Source of the DNA: CAMCYM01 sp964405405
GTDB taxonomy: Bacteria; Bacteroidota; Bacteroidia; Flavobacteriales_D; Sanyastnellaceae
Direction: 5' to 3'
Length of the DNA stretch: 22,981 nt
Assembly: GCA_964405405.1 (NCBI GenBank)
Contig: CAYONT010000033.1
Span: 1-22,981, forward strand
Of this stretch, positions 21,544 through 22,981 are shown in pieces (position 1 is the stretch's first letter; the number at the start of each line of letters is the position of its first letter). The position numbers and the translations under genes are program-made. The notes beneath the pieces are model-generated. The model did not search any database, was not told the origin of the DNA, and saw only the letters and a list, made by a program, of their open reading frames with translations.

Positions 21544-22981
21544 GGTCCGACCAGCGGTCGCTGCCCTGCGACCCGGGGTCGCTGCGCTGTCGCTCCTGCT
21601 GCTCCTGTTGCTGGGCGCGACAGCCCCTGCCCCTGTGTCGCGGTTGATGGGCCAAATCCCCCTCACCCGCACGTACTTCGAGCAGGACAGCACGGGCTGG
21701 ACTCCCTTGGACCGCGGCATGCTGGGGCGCGGTCGGTCAGGGCCGGAACTCGATTTCTCCTCGGAACGGGCGGTGGTGAAGGTGGTTCCTGTGTTGGATT
21801 TGGCCTATGGAAAAACCATGTCCCCGCCTTGGAACGCGGACGCCACGCCGGGGACGGTGGGCTGGAATCTTTGGGACAACACGCGGGGGGCGCGGTTTGA
21901 GGGGCTGGTGGACGACCGGTGGATCTTCGGGGGGGAGCTGATGGAGCGGCAGGTGGTGGCGATGCCGTTCTGGCAGGAGGGACTGGAGGGGAGCCGGAGT
22001 TTGCCGGGGTGGGGCCGGGTGAAGTGGCGGGAGGTACGGGATTCGGCAGGGGTGGACACGGGGGAGCGCCGGCTGGATGTGGGGCGGGCACGGGGCTGGG
22101 TCGGATGGATGGAACGGCGGGACGGGGCGGGCTGGGGGGTGGATGCGGGCATCGATGGGCTGAGCCGACATTTGGGGATGAACGGGTATCTGGGGTGTGT
22201 CCAAGCGGCGCCCGCTCCGTACGTTCGGGTGGTTTGGGGTTCGAAGCGGGCGGGCATGCCGTGGCGTTGGGAGGGGGTCGCGTCGCGCACGACGGGGCTG
22301 GGCCGGCAGGTGCTGGGGGAGACGACGGAGCCGCTGTATGTGCCGCAGGGGACGTACGGGGCCCATGTCCAGTGGCGGCCCGGCGGGGGCGTGGTGGTCC
22401 ACGGGGGGCTGGGTCATTTGAGGACGTTCCGGACGTTGTACGATCGGACGGTCCTGCACCGAACCTGGGGCGGAGGGGAGGTCCAATGGCACCGTGGGGC
22501 CTGGCGGCTCCATGTGCAGGGGGCAGTGAATGTGGACCGTCTGCTCCACGGGCTCCGGCCGGCCTGGCGGCCGGCAACGGGTACGCCCCTGGCTCCCGAT
22601 GGCACGCCCAGCGGGGAGGCGGTGGCGGGGCTGCTGGGTGGCGGCGCGGGCTTCACGTGGACCCACCGAGGGTTCGACATCCGGTGGGAGTGGAACGTTC
22701 AGCCCCGCAACGCCACCCGCGAAGGGCCCGACTGGCTCGCCATGAGCCACGCCGGCCTCCCCCTCGGGCCCTTCGCCGGAGATGGACACCAGTCCTTCCG
22801 CGCCTACGCCGCCGCGCCCCTGCTCTCCCGCACCCGCCTCCCCCTCCAGCTCTCCCTCGCCCATCTCCGCTACCTCCCCGCCCCCTCCGGCCCCTCCCCA
22901 TCCCTGCCGGTCCTCCCCATCCCCGGCCCGGGCATCCCCCTGACTGGCCACCTCACCGAACTGACCCTCGCCGCCCTCCCT
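21518..22981 (+). CDS. Putative RemB/Wzi-like outer-membrane beta-barrel protein (partial, 3' end off window)
   Basis: The frame is open from ATG 21518 to the right edge, giving 488 residues. The N-terminus is basic, then Leu-rich (residues ~24-36) with an Ala-Thr-Ala-Pro-Ala end, consistent with a signal peptide. The body is rich in Trp, Gly, Arg and alternating hydrophobic strands, as in outer-membrane barrels. The order RTYFEQDS, VVKVVPVLDLAYGK, NTRGARFEG, a D/E-rich segment and GIDGLSRHLGMNGYLG resembles RemB-like and Wzi-like proteins of Bacteroidota, which typically show an NTRG-x-R-x-EG motif and a later G-x-G-Y region. This is recognition by pattern only. Overlap with fcl suggests a shared surface-polysaccharide or gliding function. 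Composition turns from G-rich to C-rich near 22700. A motif copy (21799-21806) encodes DLAY. Confidence 0.55.
   Translation, partial: MPRFATRFKVRPAVAALRPGVAALSLLLLLLLGATAPAPVSRLMGQIPLTRTYFEQDSTGWTPLDRGMLGRGRSGPELDFSSERAVVKVVPVLDLAYGKTMSPPWNADATPGTVGWNLWDNTRGARFEGLVDDRWIFGGELMERQVVAMPFWQEGLEGSRSLPGWGRVKWREVRDSAGVDTGERRLDVGRARGWVGWMERRDGAGWGVDAGIDGLSRHLGMNGYLGCVQAAPAPYVRVVWGSKRAGMPWRWEGVASRTTGLGRQVLGETTEPLYVPQGTYGAHVQWRPGGGVVVHGGLGHLRTFRTLYDRTVLHRTWGGGEVQWHRGAWRLHVQGAVNVDRLLHGLRPAWRPATGTPLAPDGTPSGEAVAGLLGGGAGFTWTHRGFDIRWEWNVQPRNATREGPDWLAMSHAGLPLGPFAGDGHQSFRAYAAAPLLSRTRLPLQLSLAHLRYLPAPSGPSPSLPVLPIPGPGIPLTGHLTELTLAALP

Larger units (their letters stand above)
3876..21806. repeat. Dispersed over-represented octamer RTTTGGCCT (19 copies)
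   Basis: Exact TTTGGCCT starts on the plus strand at 6012, 6561, 8616, 10773, 15100, 16863, 17876, 18760, 21267 and 21799. Its complement AGGCCAAA starts at 3876, 7478, 9726, 12843, 14238, 15172, 16409, 17358 and 20257. All 19 copies have a purine before the octamer (9 A, 10 G), and 11 have G after it. Three copies are intergenic and 16 lie in 14 different genes. In genes it is read as L-A (8 copies), G-Q-I/T (5), F-G-L (2) or Q-A-K (1). Only three other TTTGGCC heptamers lacking the final T occur (4912, 8632, 21652 regions), so the eighth base is specific. Confidence 0.85.

Noticed and set aside
1..22981. tRNA, rRNA, insertion sequence or prophage genes
   Set aside because: No cloverleaf, rRNA core sequence, transposase or integrase motif was found on either strand; the only mobile-looking elements are the hairpin repeats, which encode nothing.

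Overview
This window reads as a fragment of a draft or metagenome-assembled chromosome from a high-GC member of the Bacteroidota. The evidence is a TonB-dependent receptor with a CarboxypepD_reg-like leader domain, a partner secreted protein of a type common near such receptors in this phylum, several -7 promoter elements of the Bacteroidota form TAnnTTTG, an absence of Shine-Dalgarno sequences, and a RemB/Wzi-like outer-membrane protein at the right edge. A placement in Flavobacteriales or a neighbouring order is plausible but unproven. Three runs of exactly 100 N (3475-3574, 10435-10534, 13404-13503) are scaffold gaps of unknown true size. Two of them interrupt real genes and one sits in a tandem repeat. 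LAYOUT. 1-5868 (minus strand): a two-gene unit of a TonB-dependent receptor followed 16 bp later by a large secreted protein that runs off the left edge; sampled GC is about 57%, lower than the rest. 6055-8607 (minus): a YyaL/DUF255 thioredoxin-fold protein and a small exported DUF4177-like protein. 8701-9969 (plus): glyA. 9970-10626: a convergent intergenic region filled with GC-rich hairpin repeats and a 37-bp tandem array. 10627-14364 (minus): a run of MscS channel, TIGR02206/YwaF membrane protein, thyA, folA and a HupE/UreJ-like protein, the last three forming a tight operon. 14396-16704 (plus): purK and ddl, with another repeat tract between them. 16897-17511 (minus): ruvC. 17568-22981 (plus): flippase-like protein (pfam03706 type), QxxRW-containing family 2 glycosyltransferase, OppC/DppC-type ABC permease, GDP-L-fucose synthase, and a RemB/Wzi-like barrel protein cut by the right edge. 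The last block overlaps gene to gene and looks like envelope or surface-glycan work, except for the isolated permease. HOW THE GENES FIT TOGETHER. Most are housekeeping. glyA, thyA and folA form the thymidylate/one-carbon cycle (serine to methylene-THF, dUMP to dTMP, DHF back to THF) although glyA is transcribed separately. purK serves purine synthesis and ddl cell-wall synthesis. THE MOST UNUSUAL SIGNAL is not a gene. The octamer TTTGGCCT (or its complement AGGCCAAA) occurs 19 times, about once per 1.2 kb, where roughly 0.5 would be expected by chance. It is always preceded by a purine, lies on both strands, and is read in several reading frames in unrelated genes. This density and behaviour resemble DNA uptake sequences or HIP1-type sites; I know of no such description for this phylum. 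Secondary signals are a family of hairpin repeats with purine/pyrimidine-asymmetric linkers, a recurring TAnnTTnG-N4/5-ATG arrangement implying leaderless mRNAs, and abrupt G-to-C strand-composition switches inside single genes.
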